Source: Bifidobacteriaceae bacterium (GTDB taxonomy: Bacteria; Actinomycetota; Actinomycetes; Actinomycetales; WQXJ01). Taken from it: a stretch of 52,839 bases of DNA. This document shows, one piece after another, positions 18,298 through 26,664 of this stretch; the stretch's first letter is position 1, and every line of letters begins with the position of its first letter. Where the stretch lies: NCBI GenBank assembly GCA_031278655.1, contig JAITJZ010000074.1:1-52839 (forward strand). The letters are read 5' to 3'. The position numbers and the translations under genes were made by a program. Under the pieces are notes generated by a model that made no database searches, was not told where the DNA came from, and saw only the letters and a list, made by a program, of their open reading frames with translations.

Positions 18298-19002
18298 TCA
18301 GCCGGCGGCGGCCGCGTCCACCAGCCAAAGCGTCCGCCGCCGCCCGGCCACCCGGGCCGCTGGGACTGAGGTTGCCGCCCAAGCCGCGGCGACGGCATCG
18401 TGCTTAGGGCTGCCCGCCGCCACCAACCAAACCTCGTCGGCGGCGTTGATGGTGTCCATGGTCAGCGAGACGCGGGCGGGCGGCGGCTTGGGCGAGGCGG
18501 GCACGGCGAAGGCGGCGGGCGCGGCCGCCCCGGCGCCGTCCGGCCCGCCCGGGAAAATCGAGGCGACGTGGCCGTCCCGGCCCACCCCCAGCAGCACCAA
18601 CGCGAAGCGGACCCGGAGGCGGCGCAACTCGTCGCCGTAACCGGCGGCGGCCCGCTCCAAGGTCAGCCCCTGGGCGGCGGCGGCCACCGGATGAACGCCG
18701 CCGGGGGATTCGGGCAGGTGGTCGAGCAGGGCCGCGCGCGCCTGGGCGTCATTGCGCTCCGGCGAATCCGCCTCCACAAAGCGCTCATCGCCCCACCAGA
18801 AGTGGACGTCCGGCCAAGACACGGCGCTCAGGAGCGGATTGGCGCGGACGCGCCGCAGGACCTCGACACCCTCCGAGCCGCCGGTCAGCGCCACATGGAT
18901 GGGCGCGGTCAAGGATTGAGCCTCCAACAAGAAGCAGACCAGGCGCGCGGCGGCGGCCTCCGCCACAGCCGCCGCATCCGCCAGCACAATGACGTCCCTC
19001 AT
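18298..19002 (-). CDS. pgl: 6-phosphogluconolactonase
   Basis: Hydrolyses 6-phosphogluconolactone in the oxidative pentose-phosphate pathway (cytoplasm). Of the DevB/Pgl family: 234 residues, with ALTGGS near residue 39, WWGDERFV near 70 and the active-site segment GVGRDGHVASIFPGG near 139. It is the last gene of the tkt-zwf-opcA-pgl operon. Its ATG overlaps the opcA stop codon by four bases, which suggests translational coupling. Ala-rich stretches near the middle and the C-terminus follow the local composition and do not affect the motifs. Confidence 0.93.
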   Translation of the reverse strand: MRDVIVLADAAAVAEAAAARLVCFLLEAQSLTAPIHVALTGGSEGVEVLRRVRANPLLSAVSWPDVHFWWGDERFVEADSPERNDAQARAALLDHLPESPGGVHPVAAAAQGLTLERAAAGYGDELRRLRVRFALVLLGVGRDGHVASIFPGGPDGAGAAAPAAFAVPASPKPPPARVSLTMDTINAADEVWLVAAGSPKHDAVAAAWAATSVPAARVAGRRRTLWLVDAAAAG

Positions 19003-19973
19003 GGCGCGCCTGACGCCGGGGCGTGGGCCAAGCGCGCCGGCAGCGCGCCAGTGACCAGGCGGCCGTAGACCTCATCCGGCTCAAGGCGGCGCAATTCCTC
19101 GGCCAAGGCCTCGGCCCGGCTGCGGCGCGACAGCGTGACCACGCGGTCCACCTGGCCGGTGATGCGCAGCACCGCCTGCGACTCCTCCGACTCCTTGTCC
19201 AAAAGAATGCGCCGCCCGCCGGAAAGATGGAACTCGACCGCCGTCATGAACGACGAATCGACGTCCTGGCGGCGGATCGGCACGCCCAGGCGGTCCGCCA
19301 ACCAGGCCGCCATCAGATGAGTCGAAGCCGAATCCGGGCCGGTGACGGTGGCCGAAGTGACCGGCTCCAGCGGCGGTATCTCCAGGGCGGCCGCCAACTG
19401 CGCCCGCCACGGCGTCAGCCGGGTCCAGGCCAAATCGGTGTCGCCGGGGGTGTAACCGCTGGACATGGCGGCCAGCAGGGCGGCGCAGCCGGGTCCCTCG
19501 ACAATGTGGCGCTCGCAGGCGGTGACGTCGGTGATGCGCCGCGAGGCCAAGCGCCCCAAGGTGTCAGCGGCCGGCACGGGCGGGCGGCGATCCGGCCACC
19601 ACACCACCACCGGGGCGTCGGACAGCAGCAGCGGCGTGGCCACAGCGTCCAGATGATCGCCAGGGCCGCCGCGCAGGCGCAAGACAATGACCTCCGAAGC
19701 GCCGGCGTCCGAACCGACCCTGATCTGGGCGTCCATGGACGCCGGCCCGCCCAGATCCTCAGCCGTCAACACGATCACCCGGCAGGGATGCTCCATCGAG
19801 GCCAGATTCGCGGCCTGGATCGAGGTCTCGATGTCCGCCGCCTCGCACTTGACGATCAGCGTCAGAACGCGCCCGAGGGCGGCCATGCCGCCGTCCTCGC
19901 GCAACTCGACCAATTTGGTGGCGACCTGCGCGGTCGAAGCCGCGTACAGAGGGATGATCACGGCCGCCTCCAT
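18999..19973 (-). CDS. opcA: Glucose-6-phosphate dehydrogenase assembly protein OpcA
   Basis: OpcA is an actinobacterial and cyanobacterial partner protein that activates or assembles glucose-6-phosphate dehydrogenase. I chose the ATG at 19973 because the protein then begins MEAAVIIPLY, matching the short N-terminus of known OpcA; a longer frame upstream only reads into zwf in another phase. The product has 324 residues, with LVELREDGGMAALGRVLTLIV near residue 20 and PVVVWWPDRRPP near 130, both typical. The start lies 16 bases inside the end of zwf and the stop overlaps the pgl start. This tight packing fits an obligate Zwf partner. Confidence 0.92.
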   Translation of the reverse strand: MEAAVIIPLYAASTAQVATKLVELREDGGMAALGRVLTLIVKCEAADIETSIQAANLASMEHPCRVIVLTAEDLGGPASMDAQIRVGSDAGASEVIVLRLRGGPGDHLDAVATPLLLSDAPVVVWWPDRRPPVPAADTLGRLASRRITDVTACERHIVEGPGCAALLAAMSSGYTPGDTDLAWTRLTPWRAQLAAALEIPPLEPVTSATVTGPDSASTHLMAAWLADRLGVPIRRQDVDSSFMTAVEFHLSGGRRILLDKESEESQAVLRITGQVDRVVTLSRRSRAEALAEELRRLEPDEVYGRLVTGALPARLAHAPASGAP

Positions 19974-21610
19974 TCCCGGCCGTCGCGGCGCGTCAGCGCG
20001 TCCGCGCCCGGCGGCCCCCAGGTCCCGGCTTGATAGAGTTCCGGCCCGCCCGGCGTCCGCGCCCAGTGCTCCTCGACCTGGTCGATCAGCCGCCACGACT
20101 CCTCGACCTCGCGCGAGCGCGGGAAAAGCGGGTCGTGGCCCAGCAGAACATCCAAGATCAGGCGCTCATAGGCGTCCGGCAACGACTCGGTGAAAGCGTG
20201 CCCGTAGGAGAAGTCCATGGTCACGTCGCGGACCGCCATGTCGGTTTGGGGCACCTTCGCCCCCACCCGCAGAGTCATGCCCTCATCCGGCTGCACGCGG
20301 ATGACCAGCGCGTTCGCGCCCAGGTAGCGGGTGTCCAAGCCAGCGCGGACCTGGCTGGCGGTGCGTGAGAAAGTGATCGCCACCTCCGTCACCCGCCGTC
20401 CCAGGCGTTTGCCGGTGCGCAGGTAGAAAGGCGTGCCCGCCCAGCGGTCGGTCATGACCTCGAGTTTGAGCGCGCCGAAGGTGTCGGTGGTCGATCCGGC
20501 CGACACGCCCGGCTCATCCAAGTAGGCCGCCGCCGGGATGTTCCCCTGCCAGCCCGCCGTGTACTGGCCGCGGACGGCGCACTCGGCCACCGGCCCGGGA
20601 ATCCGGGTGGCCGCCAGCACCGCCTCCTTGGCCGCCCTCAGGTCGGCCGCGCCGAAGGAGGCCGGCTCGTCCATGGCGGTGATGGCCAGCAGTTGCAGCA
20701 GATGGTTCTGCATCACATCGCGGGTGGCGCCGATGCCGTCGTAGTAGCTGGCGCGCGAGCCCACGCCCAGTTCCTCGGCCATGGTGATTTGGACGTGGTC
20801 GACGTACCGCCCGCACCACAGCGGCTCGAAGACCTGGTTGGCGAAGCGCGTCGCCAACATTCCCCGCACGGTCTCCTTGCCCAGGTAATGATCGATCCGG
20901 AAGACATTGGCCGGGTCGAAGGCCCGGCCAAGGGCCGCGTCCAACTCCCGTGCCGAGGCCGCGTCGCGGCCGAACGGTTTCTCGACCACCACCTTGGCGC
21001 CGTCAGGGCCGCCCACTGGTCCGCCCGCCGGTCCGCCCGCAGGTCCGCCCGCCGGTCCGCCCGCCGGTCCGCCCGCAGGTCCGCCCGCCGGGGCTCCGGC
21101 GGCTCGATCAGCGGCTCGATCAGCGGCTCGGTCGGCGGCCCGGCCCGAGGCCAGCCCGGCCGCCGCCAACTGGTCACAGATGACGCCAAAGACGGCCGGC
21201 GGCATCGACAGATAAAAAACCCGGCCCACTCCGGTGCCGAAACGCTGATCCGAAGACTCCAACGCCTCGGCCAACTTGGCGTAGGTGGCCGGGTCGGCGA
21301 CATCGCCGCTGACATAGGTCATCGACGCGGTCAACTGCTCCCAGACCCGCTGGCGGAAAGGCGTCCGCGCGCCGGCGGCCACGGCGGCGTGAGCGTGCGA
21401 CACGAACTGCGCCGTGGTCCAATCCGACCTGGCCACCCCCGTCAAGGAAAACCCCGCCGGCAACAGTCCCCGGTTGGCCAGGTCGTAGATGGCGGGCATG
21501 ACCTTGCGGCGGGCCAGGTCGCCGGTGGCGCCGAAGATCGTCAGCGCGCACGGCGCCGGGATCCGCGGAACGCGCTGATCCGCCGGATCGACCAGCGGGT
21601 TGACGAACAT
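19958..21610 (-). CDS. zwf: Glucose-6-phosphate 1-dehydrogenase with repeat insertion
   Basis: First step of the oxidative pentose-phosphate pathway, making NADPH. Motifs: FGATGDLARRK near residue 25 (nucleotide binding), EKPFGRD near 215 and RIDHYLGKE near 245 (active-site His/Lys). The start ATG at 21610 shares one base with the tkt stop (TGATG), so tkt and zwf are coupled. The protein is 550 residues, against about 490-515 usual. The extra residues are a low-complexity block at about 158-205 (ADRA units followed by GGPA units), encoded by two adjacent 12-bp minisatellites. It sits just before the EKPFGRD strand, in a loop between secondary structures. No transaldolase gene separates tkt and zwf, unlike in many actinobacteria. 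Confidence 0.95.
   Translation of the reverse strand: MFVNPLVDPADQRVPRIPAPCALTIFGATGDLARRKVMPAIYDLANRGLLPAGFSLTGVARSDWTTAQFVSHAHAAVAAGARTPFRQRVWEQLTASMTYVSGDVADPATYAKLAEALESSDQRFGTGVGRVFYLSMPPAVFGVICDQLAAAGLASGRAADRAADRAADRAAGAPAGGPAGGPAGGPAGGPAGGPAGGPVGGPDGAKVVVEKPFGRDAASARELDAALGRAFDPANVFRIDHYLGKETVRGMLATRFANQVFEPLWCGRYVDHVQITMAEELGVGSRASYYDGIGATRDVMQNHLLQLLAITAMDEPASFGAADLRAAKEAVLAATRIPGPVAECAVRGQYTAGWQGNIPAAAYLDEPGVSAGSTTDTFGALKLEVMTDRWAGTPFYLRTGKRLGRRVTEVAITFSRTASQVRAGLDTRYLGANALVIRVQPDEGMTLRVGAKVPQTDMAVRDVTMDFSYGHAFTESLPDAYERLILDVLLGHDPLFPRSREVEESWRLIDQVEEHWARTPGGPELYQAGTWGPPGADALTRRDGREWRRP
21018..21134. repeat. Two adjacent 12-bp minisatellites inside zwf
   Basis: Six copies of GGTCCGCCCGCC/A lie at 21018-21089 and three copies of GCGGCTCGATCA (the last degenerate) at 21099-21134. 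Read on the minus strand they encode GGPA and ADRA tetrapeptides. The 12-base period keeps the frame. Confidence 0.9.
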
Positions 21611-23694
21611 CAGCGGTTGGCGCTGGCGGCCGCGATCGACTGGCGGGCGGCATCGGCCACGTGTTCCGGCGTGAAACCGAACTTGGCGAACAACTCCCCG
21701 GCGCCGGCCGACTCGCCGAAAACCTCGACCGAGACGCACCGCCCGGCGTCCCCGACCAACTGGCGCCACGGCATCGCCACCCCCGCCTCGACGGCGACCC
21801 GGGCCCTGACGGCGGCCGGCAGAACGTCCTCGCGGTACTCCGGGGTCTGCTCCGCGAACCACTCCAAACACGGCGCCGAGACCACGCGCGCCCCGATCGA
21901 CTCGGCCGCCAGCAACGACCGCGCCGCCAACGCCAATTGCACCTCCGAGCCGCTGGCCAGCAGCAACACATCGATCTTCGGCAGGGGCGAATCGGCCAGG
22001 ACGTAAGCGCCGCCGCAAAGGTCGCGGGCCGCGCCCAAGCCCTCGCCCAGGCGGTCGAAGACCGGCAGGTTCTGGCGGCTCAGGATCAGGGCCGCCGGGC
22101 GGCGGCGGGCCAACAGGTGACGCCAGGCCCAAGCGGTCTCATTGGCGTCCGCCGGGCGGATCACGTCCAAGCCCGGCACCGTCCGCAGCGAGGCCAGCTG
22201 CTCGACCGGCTGATGGGTGGGGCCGTCCTCGCCGACCCCGATCGAATCATGCGTCCAGACATAGGTGACCGGCAGATTCATCAGGGCGGTCAGGCGCACC
22301 GCGCCGCGCATGTAGTCGCTGAAGACCAGGAAGGTGCCGCCGTAGGGCAACGTTGGGCCATGCAACGCGATCCCATTCATGACGGCCGCCATGGCGTGCT
22401 CGCGGACCCCGAAGTGGACGGTCCGCCCGCCCGGGCTGTCCGGCAGGAACGAGGTCTCGCCCGCGATGGTGGTGTTGTTGGAGCCCGCCAGATCCGCCGA
22501 GCCGCCCCACAATTCCGGCAGTTTGGCGCCCAGTGCCGCCAGCACCTTGCCCGATGCCGCCCGGGTGGCCAGCGCTGTTCCGGCCGGGAACAGGGGCAGC
22601 GCGTCTTCGATCGCCTGGGGCAGTTCGCGGTTTTGGAGCCGGTCCCACAGTTCGGCCGCCTCCGGGTTGGCGGCGCGCCAATCGTCGAACTTCGCCTGCC
22701 AGGCGATGCGCGCCTTGGCGCCCCGGTCGCGCGCCTGGCGGGTGACGGCCAGGACTTCCTCGGGCACATTGAAGGTCTTGTCCGGGTCCAATCCCAGCGC
22801 CCGCTTCAGGCCCGCGACCTCGGTGGGGCCGAGCTTGGCGCCGTGGATGGCGCCGGTGTTCTGCTTCGACGGCGACGGCCAGCCGATGATCGAGCGGAGC
22901 CGCACAATTGACGGGCGGCCGACCTCGGCCTTGGCCGCGGCCAGCGCCTGATAAAGGGCCTCGTAGTCCTCGCGGTAACGCCCGCCGCTGGTCCAATCGA
23001 CGCTTTGGGTGTGCCAGCCGTAAGCCTTGTAGCGCTCGAGCACGTCCTCGGTGAAGGCGATGTCGGTGTCGCCCTCGATTGAGATTTGGTTCTGGTCGAA
23101 CAGCACCACCAGGTTGCCCAGCCGCTGCGTGCCCGCCAGCGACGAGGCCTCGGCGGTGATGCCCTCCTCCATGTCGCCTTCGCCGGCGACAACCCAAATG
23201 GTGTGGTCGAAAACGCTGTTTTGGCTGGTGGGCGGGGCGGCGGCATCGGCGGCTGGCGGGTCGAACAGCTGGCGCTCGCGGCGGGCGGCCATGGCCATGC
23301 CGACGGCGCTGGCCAAACCCTGCCCGAGCGGGCCGGTGGACATCTCGACGCCGGGCGTGACGCCGTGCTCGGGATGGCCCGGCGTGATCGAGCCGGCCGT
23401 GCGCAGCGCCTTCAGATCCTCCAGCGACAGGTCGTAGCCGGCCAGGTACAACTGCGTGTACAGCATGATCGAGGTGTGCCCGGCGCTGAGCACAAAGCGG
23501 TCGCGGCCGGGCCAGGCCGGATCGGCCGGGTCGTGGGTCATGAGGCGCTGGAACAGCAGATAGGCGGCGCCCGCCAGCGATATGGCGGTGCCGGGGTGGC
23601 CGGAGCCGGCTTTTTCGACGGCATCGGCGGCGAGGGCTTTGGCGGCTGCGACCGCCTCGTTGTCCAGATTGGTCCAGTGAAGCGATTGCGACAT
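21610..23694 (-). CDS. tkt: Transketolase
   Basis: TPP-dependent transfer of two-carbon units in the non-oxidative pentose-phosphate pathway. The sequence carries SGHPGTAISLAGAAYLLF near residue 35, STGPLGQGLASAVGMAMA, the TPP/metal motif GEGDMEEGITAEASSLAGTQRLGNLVVLFDQN (split here by position only, near 170-200), and FGVREHAMAAVMNGIALHG near 430. About 694 residues is normal. I prefer the ATG at 23694, with AGGA eight bases before it, over the in-frame GTG two codons upstream. It is the first gene of the operon with zwf, opcA and pgl. It is divergent from the recombinase gene, with only about 70 bases in between for both promoters. Confidence 0.96.
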   Translation of the reverse strand: MSQSLHWTNLDNEAVAAAKALAADAVEKAGSGHPGTAISLAGAAYLLFQRLMTHDPADPAWPGRDRFVLSAGHTSIMLYTQLYLAGYDLSLEDLKALRTAGSITPGHPEHGVTPGVEMSTGPLGQGLASAVGMAMAARRERQLFDPPAADAAAPPTSQNSVFDHTIWVVAGEGDMEEGITAEASSLAGTQRLGNLVVLFDQNQISIEGDTDIAFTEDVLERYKAYGWHTQSVDWTSGGRYREDYEALYQALAAAKAEVGRPSIVRLRSIIGWPSPSKQNTGAIHGAKLGPTEVAGLKRALGLDPDKTFNVPEEVLAVTRQARDRGAKARIAWQAKFDDWRAANPEAAELWDRLQNRELPQAIEDALPLFPAGTALATRAASGKVLAALGAKLPELWGGSADLAGSNNTTIAGETSFLPDSPGGRTVHFGVREHAMAAVMNGIALHGPTLPYGGTFLVFSDYMRGAVRLTALMNLPVTYVWTHDSIGVGEDGPTHQPVEQLASLRTVPGLDVIRPADANETAWAWRHLLARRRPAALILSRQNLPVFDRLGEGLGAARDLCGGAYVLADSPLPKIDVLLLASGSEVQLALAARSLLAAESIGARVVSAPCLEWFAEQTPEYREDVLPAAVRARVAVEAGVAMPWRQLVGDAGRCVSVEVFGESAGAGELFAKFGFTPEHVADAARQSIAAASANR

Positions 23695-23762
23695 GGTCAC
23701 AATCCTAGGGGCGGCCTGCTCGGGTCCCTGGGCCGATGCACCCGGTAGGCCAAGATTGAGAT

Positions 23763-24878
23763 GTGCGAACCGCCGCCGCCGTGAGGCGCTATCTGACCCA
23801 TCTGCGGGTCGAGCGGGCGCTCAGCGCCGCCACCCTGGCGGCTTACACCGCCGACTTGGCGCGTTACCTGGATCACCTTGGCGCTTCGCGCCTGAACTGT
23901 GCCGGGGCGGGCGGTGCCGGCGGTGCCGGTGGTGCCGGTTCGGCGGGCGTGGGTCCGGCGAGCGCTGGGTTGGCGAGCGCTGGGCCGGCGAGCGCTGGGC
24001 CGGCGAACGCTGGGTTGGGCGAGTCTTGGCGCGGTTCGGGGTCGAGCGGGACCGGGCCGGGCGACCTGGGCCCGGGCGAGACCGGGAGCGGCGACCCGGA
24101 GTTGGCGGCTGTGACGCCAGCAGTGATCGAGGGCTTCCGCGAGCGGTTGGCGGCGGACGGGCTGGCGGCCGCCTCGGTCGCGCGGACGATGGCGTCGGTG
24201 CGCGGGCTGCACCGGTTCGCGTTCTTGGAAGGCTGGACCCAGTCTGACCCGGCCGGGGAGGTCGCGCCCCCCAAGACGTCCGCGCGGCTGCCGAAGGCGC
24301 TCACGACCGGCCAGGTCGAGGCGCTGATCGCCGCCACCGGCGAGGACCTGACGGCCCGCGCGCTGGTCGAATTGCTTTACGGCGCCGGCGCTCGCGTCTC
24401 CGAAGTTCTGCAACTGGACGTTGACGACCTGGGCCTGGGCGACCGGGGCGCGGGCGCCCAGGTCCCGCCGAGCGCTTGGGTTCGGGTGGTGGGCAAAGGC
24501 GGCAAGGAGCGGATCGTCCCGATGGGCGGGTGCGCCCAGGCCGCTGTCGAGTCCTATCTGGTGCGCGAGCGTCCCGCGCGCGTCGCGCGCGGCGGCGGCA
24601 CGCCGGCGCTGCTGGTTGGGCGGCGCGGGCGGCGCCTGACCCGCCAGGCCGCTTTTGAGCTGGTCAGGTCCGCCGGCGAGGCGGCTGGCCTGGAGGGAGT
24701 CAGCCCCCACACACTGAGGCATTCCTTCGCCACTCATCTGCTCCAGGGCGGCGCCGACATCCGCGTGGTCCAAGAACTCCTCGGCCATGCCTCCGTCACC
24801 ACGACCCAGATCTACACCAAGGTCACCCCCGACCAGCTGCGCGAGGTCTACGCCGCCGCCCACCCTCGCGCCCTCTGA
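23763..24878 (+). CDS. XerC/XerD-type tyrosine recombinase with repeat insertion
   Basis: A site-specific recombinase of the XerC/D family, which resolves chromosome dimers at dif. The catalytic set is complete: Arg in GARVSE, Lys in GKGGKER, His-x-x-Arg in HTLRHSF, His in LLGHASV and Tyr in TTQIYTKV. Its 371 residues exceed the usual 295-320. The excess is mainly an Ala/Gly/Ser/Pro-rich insertion at about residues 46-105 in the N-terminal DNA-binding domain, encoded by 9- and 15-bp repeats, plus a short insertion near 225-240. The start is a GTG with a weak ribosome binding site. XerC, XerD and a mobile integrase cannot be told apart with confidence, but the motif spacing looks like a housekeeping Xer. 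It lies beside repeat locus 2 and I saw no dif site. Confidence 0.85.
   Translation: MRTAAAVRRYLTHLRVERALSAATLAAYTADLARYLDHLGASRLNCAGAGGAGGAGGAGSAGVGPASAGLASAGPASAGPANAGLGESWRGSGSSGTGPGDLGPGETGSGDPELAAVTPAVIEGFRERLAADGLAAASVARTMASVRGLHRFAFLEGWTQSDPAGEVAPPKTSARLPKALTTGQVEALIAATGEDLTARALVELLYGAGARVSEVLQLDVDDLGLGDRGAGAQVPPSAWVRVVGKGGKERIVPMGGCAQAAVESYLVRERPARVARGGGTPALLVGRRGRRLTRQAAFELVRSAGEAAGLEGVSPHTLRHSFATHLLQGGADIRVVQELLGHASVTTTQIYTKVTPDQLREVYAAAHPRAL
23911..24014. repeat. 9-bp and 15-bp minisatellites inside the recombinase gene
   Basis: GCGGTGCCG-type 9-base units lie at about 23911-23939. Four copies of a 15-base unit, CCGGCGAGCGCTGGG (with substitutions), follow at 23955, 23970, 23985 and 24000. 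They encode GAG and PASAG repeats. Confidence 0.85.
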
Positions 24879-24931
24879 CCCCGCCCGCCCCCGCGCCCTC
24901 TGACCCCGCCCGCCCCCGCCCGGGCCGCCAT

Positions 24932-25015
24932 CGGCTGGGCGGTGGTCGTAACCCCGCGCAAGTTTGCGCCGGGGTCAATGTGTGCGGGGTTATGTCATGG
25001 CGGGCGCCGGGGCGG
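24932..25015. repeat. Family A repeat, locus 2 copy 1
   Basis: An 84-base unit identical to the copy 137 bases downstream. It holds CCCCGCGCAA (24952-24961) with TTGCGCCGGGG (24964-24974), a stem with one bulged base, and the right arm GCGGGGTTATGTCA (24984-24997). The left outer arm is GTCGTAACCCCGC, not GACATAACCCCGC, so the outer stem is imperfect here. Confidence 0.8.
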
Positions 25016-25068
25016 GCGCGGGGTGGGCGGTGTTGTCCCAGGTCAGCTCGTTGCCGTTGTTTCGCCGC

Positions 25069-25152
25069 CGGCTGGGCGGTGGTCGTAACCCCGCGCAAGT
25101 TTGCGCCGGGGTCAATGTGTGCGGGGTTATGTCATGGCGGGCGCCGGGGCGG
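25069..25152. repeat. Family A repeat, locus 2 copy 2
   Basis: Second identical 84-base unit (offset 137). Together with the previous copy and the two B elements that follow, it repeats the A-A-B-B order seen at 117-541. Confidence 0.8.
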
Positions 25153-25282
25153 CGGCCGTGGGCGGCAAGACCAGTGGCCCCGCCCCGCCTGCCGGTCCCG
25201 CGGCTCCGCCGCGGCAAGACCAGTGGCCCCGCCGCGCCGACCAAACCAGCGCCCGCCGCTCCGCCGCGCCCCGGTGGCACGC

Positions 25283-25370
25283 GGAACAGGGCGGATGGGG
25301 CCGCGTGCGGGCACGTAAGTCCGGTCAAGTTGCTCGCGGGTGAAAGTGACCGGGCTTAGTTGCTGGGCGG
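25283..25370. repeat. Family B repeat, locus 2 copy 1
   Basis: Arms TAAGTCCGGTCA (25316-25327) and TGACCGGGCTTA (25347-25358) pair with one G-T position around a 19-base centre. The 88-base unit recurs 146 bases downstream with a single difference. Confidence 0.8.
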
Positions 25371-25428
25371 GCGCCGCGCAGCGGCCCGGGGCGATGTGTT
25401 GTGCCAGGTCACGCGCGCGGAGTTGACG

Positions 25429-25516
25429 GGAACAGGGCGGATGGGGCCGCGTGCGGGCACGTAAGTCCGGTCAAGTTGCTCGCGGGTGAAAGTGACCGGA
25501 CTTAGTTGCTGGGCGG
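25429..25516. repeat. Family B repeat, locus 2 copy 2
   Basis: Arms TAAGTCCGGTCA (25462-25473) and TGACCGGACTTA (25493-25504) are a perfect 12-base inverted repeat. This is the best-conserved copy. The rest of the 24879-25590 gap holds no gene that I can support. Confidence 0.85.
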
Positions 25517-25590
25517 ACCCGCTCGGAGACTTGGGTTGCCGGGGGCTGGGCTTTGCCGGGGCTGAGAGGGGCGGACAACTTGTCGGTTGC

Positions 25591-26664
25591 TCAGGCCAGC
25601 GACTTGGAGTAGAGGGCGTAGTGGTGGCTGCGGGTGATCTGATCTGGCAGGTAGTGGGCGGTCGGCGCGTCCTCATGGATCAGCGCGCCGATGGCGGGGA
25701 CGCCCAGGCGGGCGGCTCGGGCCAGTCCGGGCAGGGTCAGGGCCGGTCCCAGGCCGCGATAGGCCCGGTCGACCGCCAGGTAGGAACAGATCAAGGCGCC
25801 CGGGCGCAGTCGCCGGGCGAAGATGGCGGCCAGCGCCCGCGCCGGTCCGGAGTCAAGTGAGCGCCCGAAATCGGGCGTCACGGCGGCGAAGCCGACCAGT
25901 CGCTCGTCGGCCCAGGCCAGCTGGCTGGCGCGGCGGTCCAGGAGCCGGCCGAGTGGCCGCAGCAGGGCCGCGAACTGGTCGAACGTCAGCGGATGAAACT
26001 CCGCCATGATGGCGAAGCGATCCATCACCAGGCCGTGAATCGCCGCCAAGGCGGCCTCGAAGCCCAAGCCCAAGGGCCGGACTTCGACGCCGTTGGCCTG
26101 GGCGTGGGCGCGCACGGCGGCCGGGCGCCACGGGCCGTCTGCGGGAACTCGCGGCCGCGCCACAACGCTGGAATGGTAGCGGCCGGTGACCTCGTAACCG
26201 GAGGCCTCCCACAGGCCGGGGTATTCGGGTCGGTTGAACGGCTCGCCGAAGAACGGCGGCACATCGAAATGATCCAGTTTCATCCGATACCCGACCCAAT
26301 AATCGGGGTCGAACGGCCCCCGGATGGCCAAGGCGCCGCGATCTGCCGCCAGCGCCTCGGCGGCGGCCAACAGGGCCGGCGCGGCGGCCAGATCGAGGCA
26401 TTCGAAGAAGCCGAGGCGGGCAACGGATGAGCCGGACCGGAAACAGACCGCGCAACGGCCGGCGGCCCGCCCGTGCCGATCGACCGCCAGCAGCGGGCGG
26501 AAGTCCAGGTCCGCGGACAGCGGGTGGCGGCTGGCCAACAGCGCCGCCTCGTGGTGGGCTTGCCCGCCCCTGAAACGTCGGTCCGGGTAAACCCGCTCGA
26601 CCAGGCCGCGCCATTCGGCGCCGGTCGACGATCCCGCCTCGGCCGCGACTATTCGCCAGTTCAT
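25591..26664 (-). CDS. YghO-like GNAT-family acyltransferase
   Basis: 357 residues from the ATG at 26664. The protein resembles YghO-type proteins. It has the conserved block LGFFECLDLAAAPALLAAA...RGPFDPDYW near residues 110-150, followed by FFGEPFNRPEYPGLWEASGYE, and a C-terminal GNAT fold whose acyl-CoA-binding turn reads VDRAYRGLGPAL near 305. YghO relatives are often found beside lipid-synthesis genes, but their reaction is unproven. It is the last gene of the lipid operon and its ATG overlaps the stop of the PS decarboxylase fusion by four bases (ATGA). From context it may acylate an amino headgroup or a lipid intermediate; this is inference. No signal peptide or membrane helix is seen. 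Confidence 0.7.
   Translation of the reverse strand: MNWRIVAAEAGSSTGAEWRGLVERVYPDRRFRGGQAHHEAALLASRHPLSADLDFRPLLAVDRHGRAAGRCAVCFRSGSSVARLGFFECLDLAAAPALLAAAEALAADRGALAIRGPFDPDYWVGYRMKLDHFDVPPFFGEPFNRPEYPGLWEASGYEVTGRYHSSVVARPRVPADGPWRPAAVRAHAQANGVEVRPLGLGFEAALAAIHGLVMDRFAIMAEFHPLTFDQFAALLRPLGRLLDRRASQLAWADERLVGFAAVTPDFGRSLDSGPARALAAIFARRLRPGALICSYLAVDRAYRGLGPALTLPGLARAARLGVPAIGALIHEDAPTAHYLPDQITRSHHYALYSKSLA

Noticed and set aside
24932-25516. CRISPR array
   Set aside because: Repeat units are 84-88 bases with periods of 137-146, only two copies per family, and no cas genes. The same units occur at a second locus.
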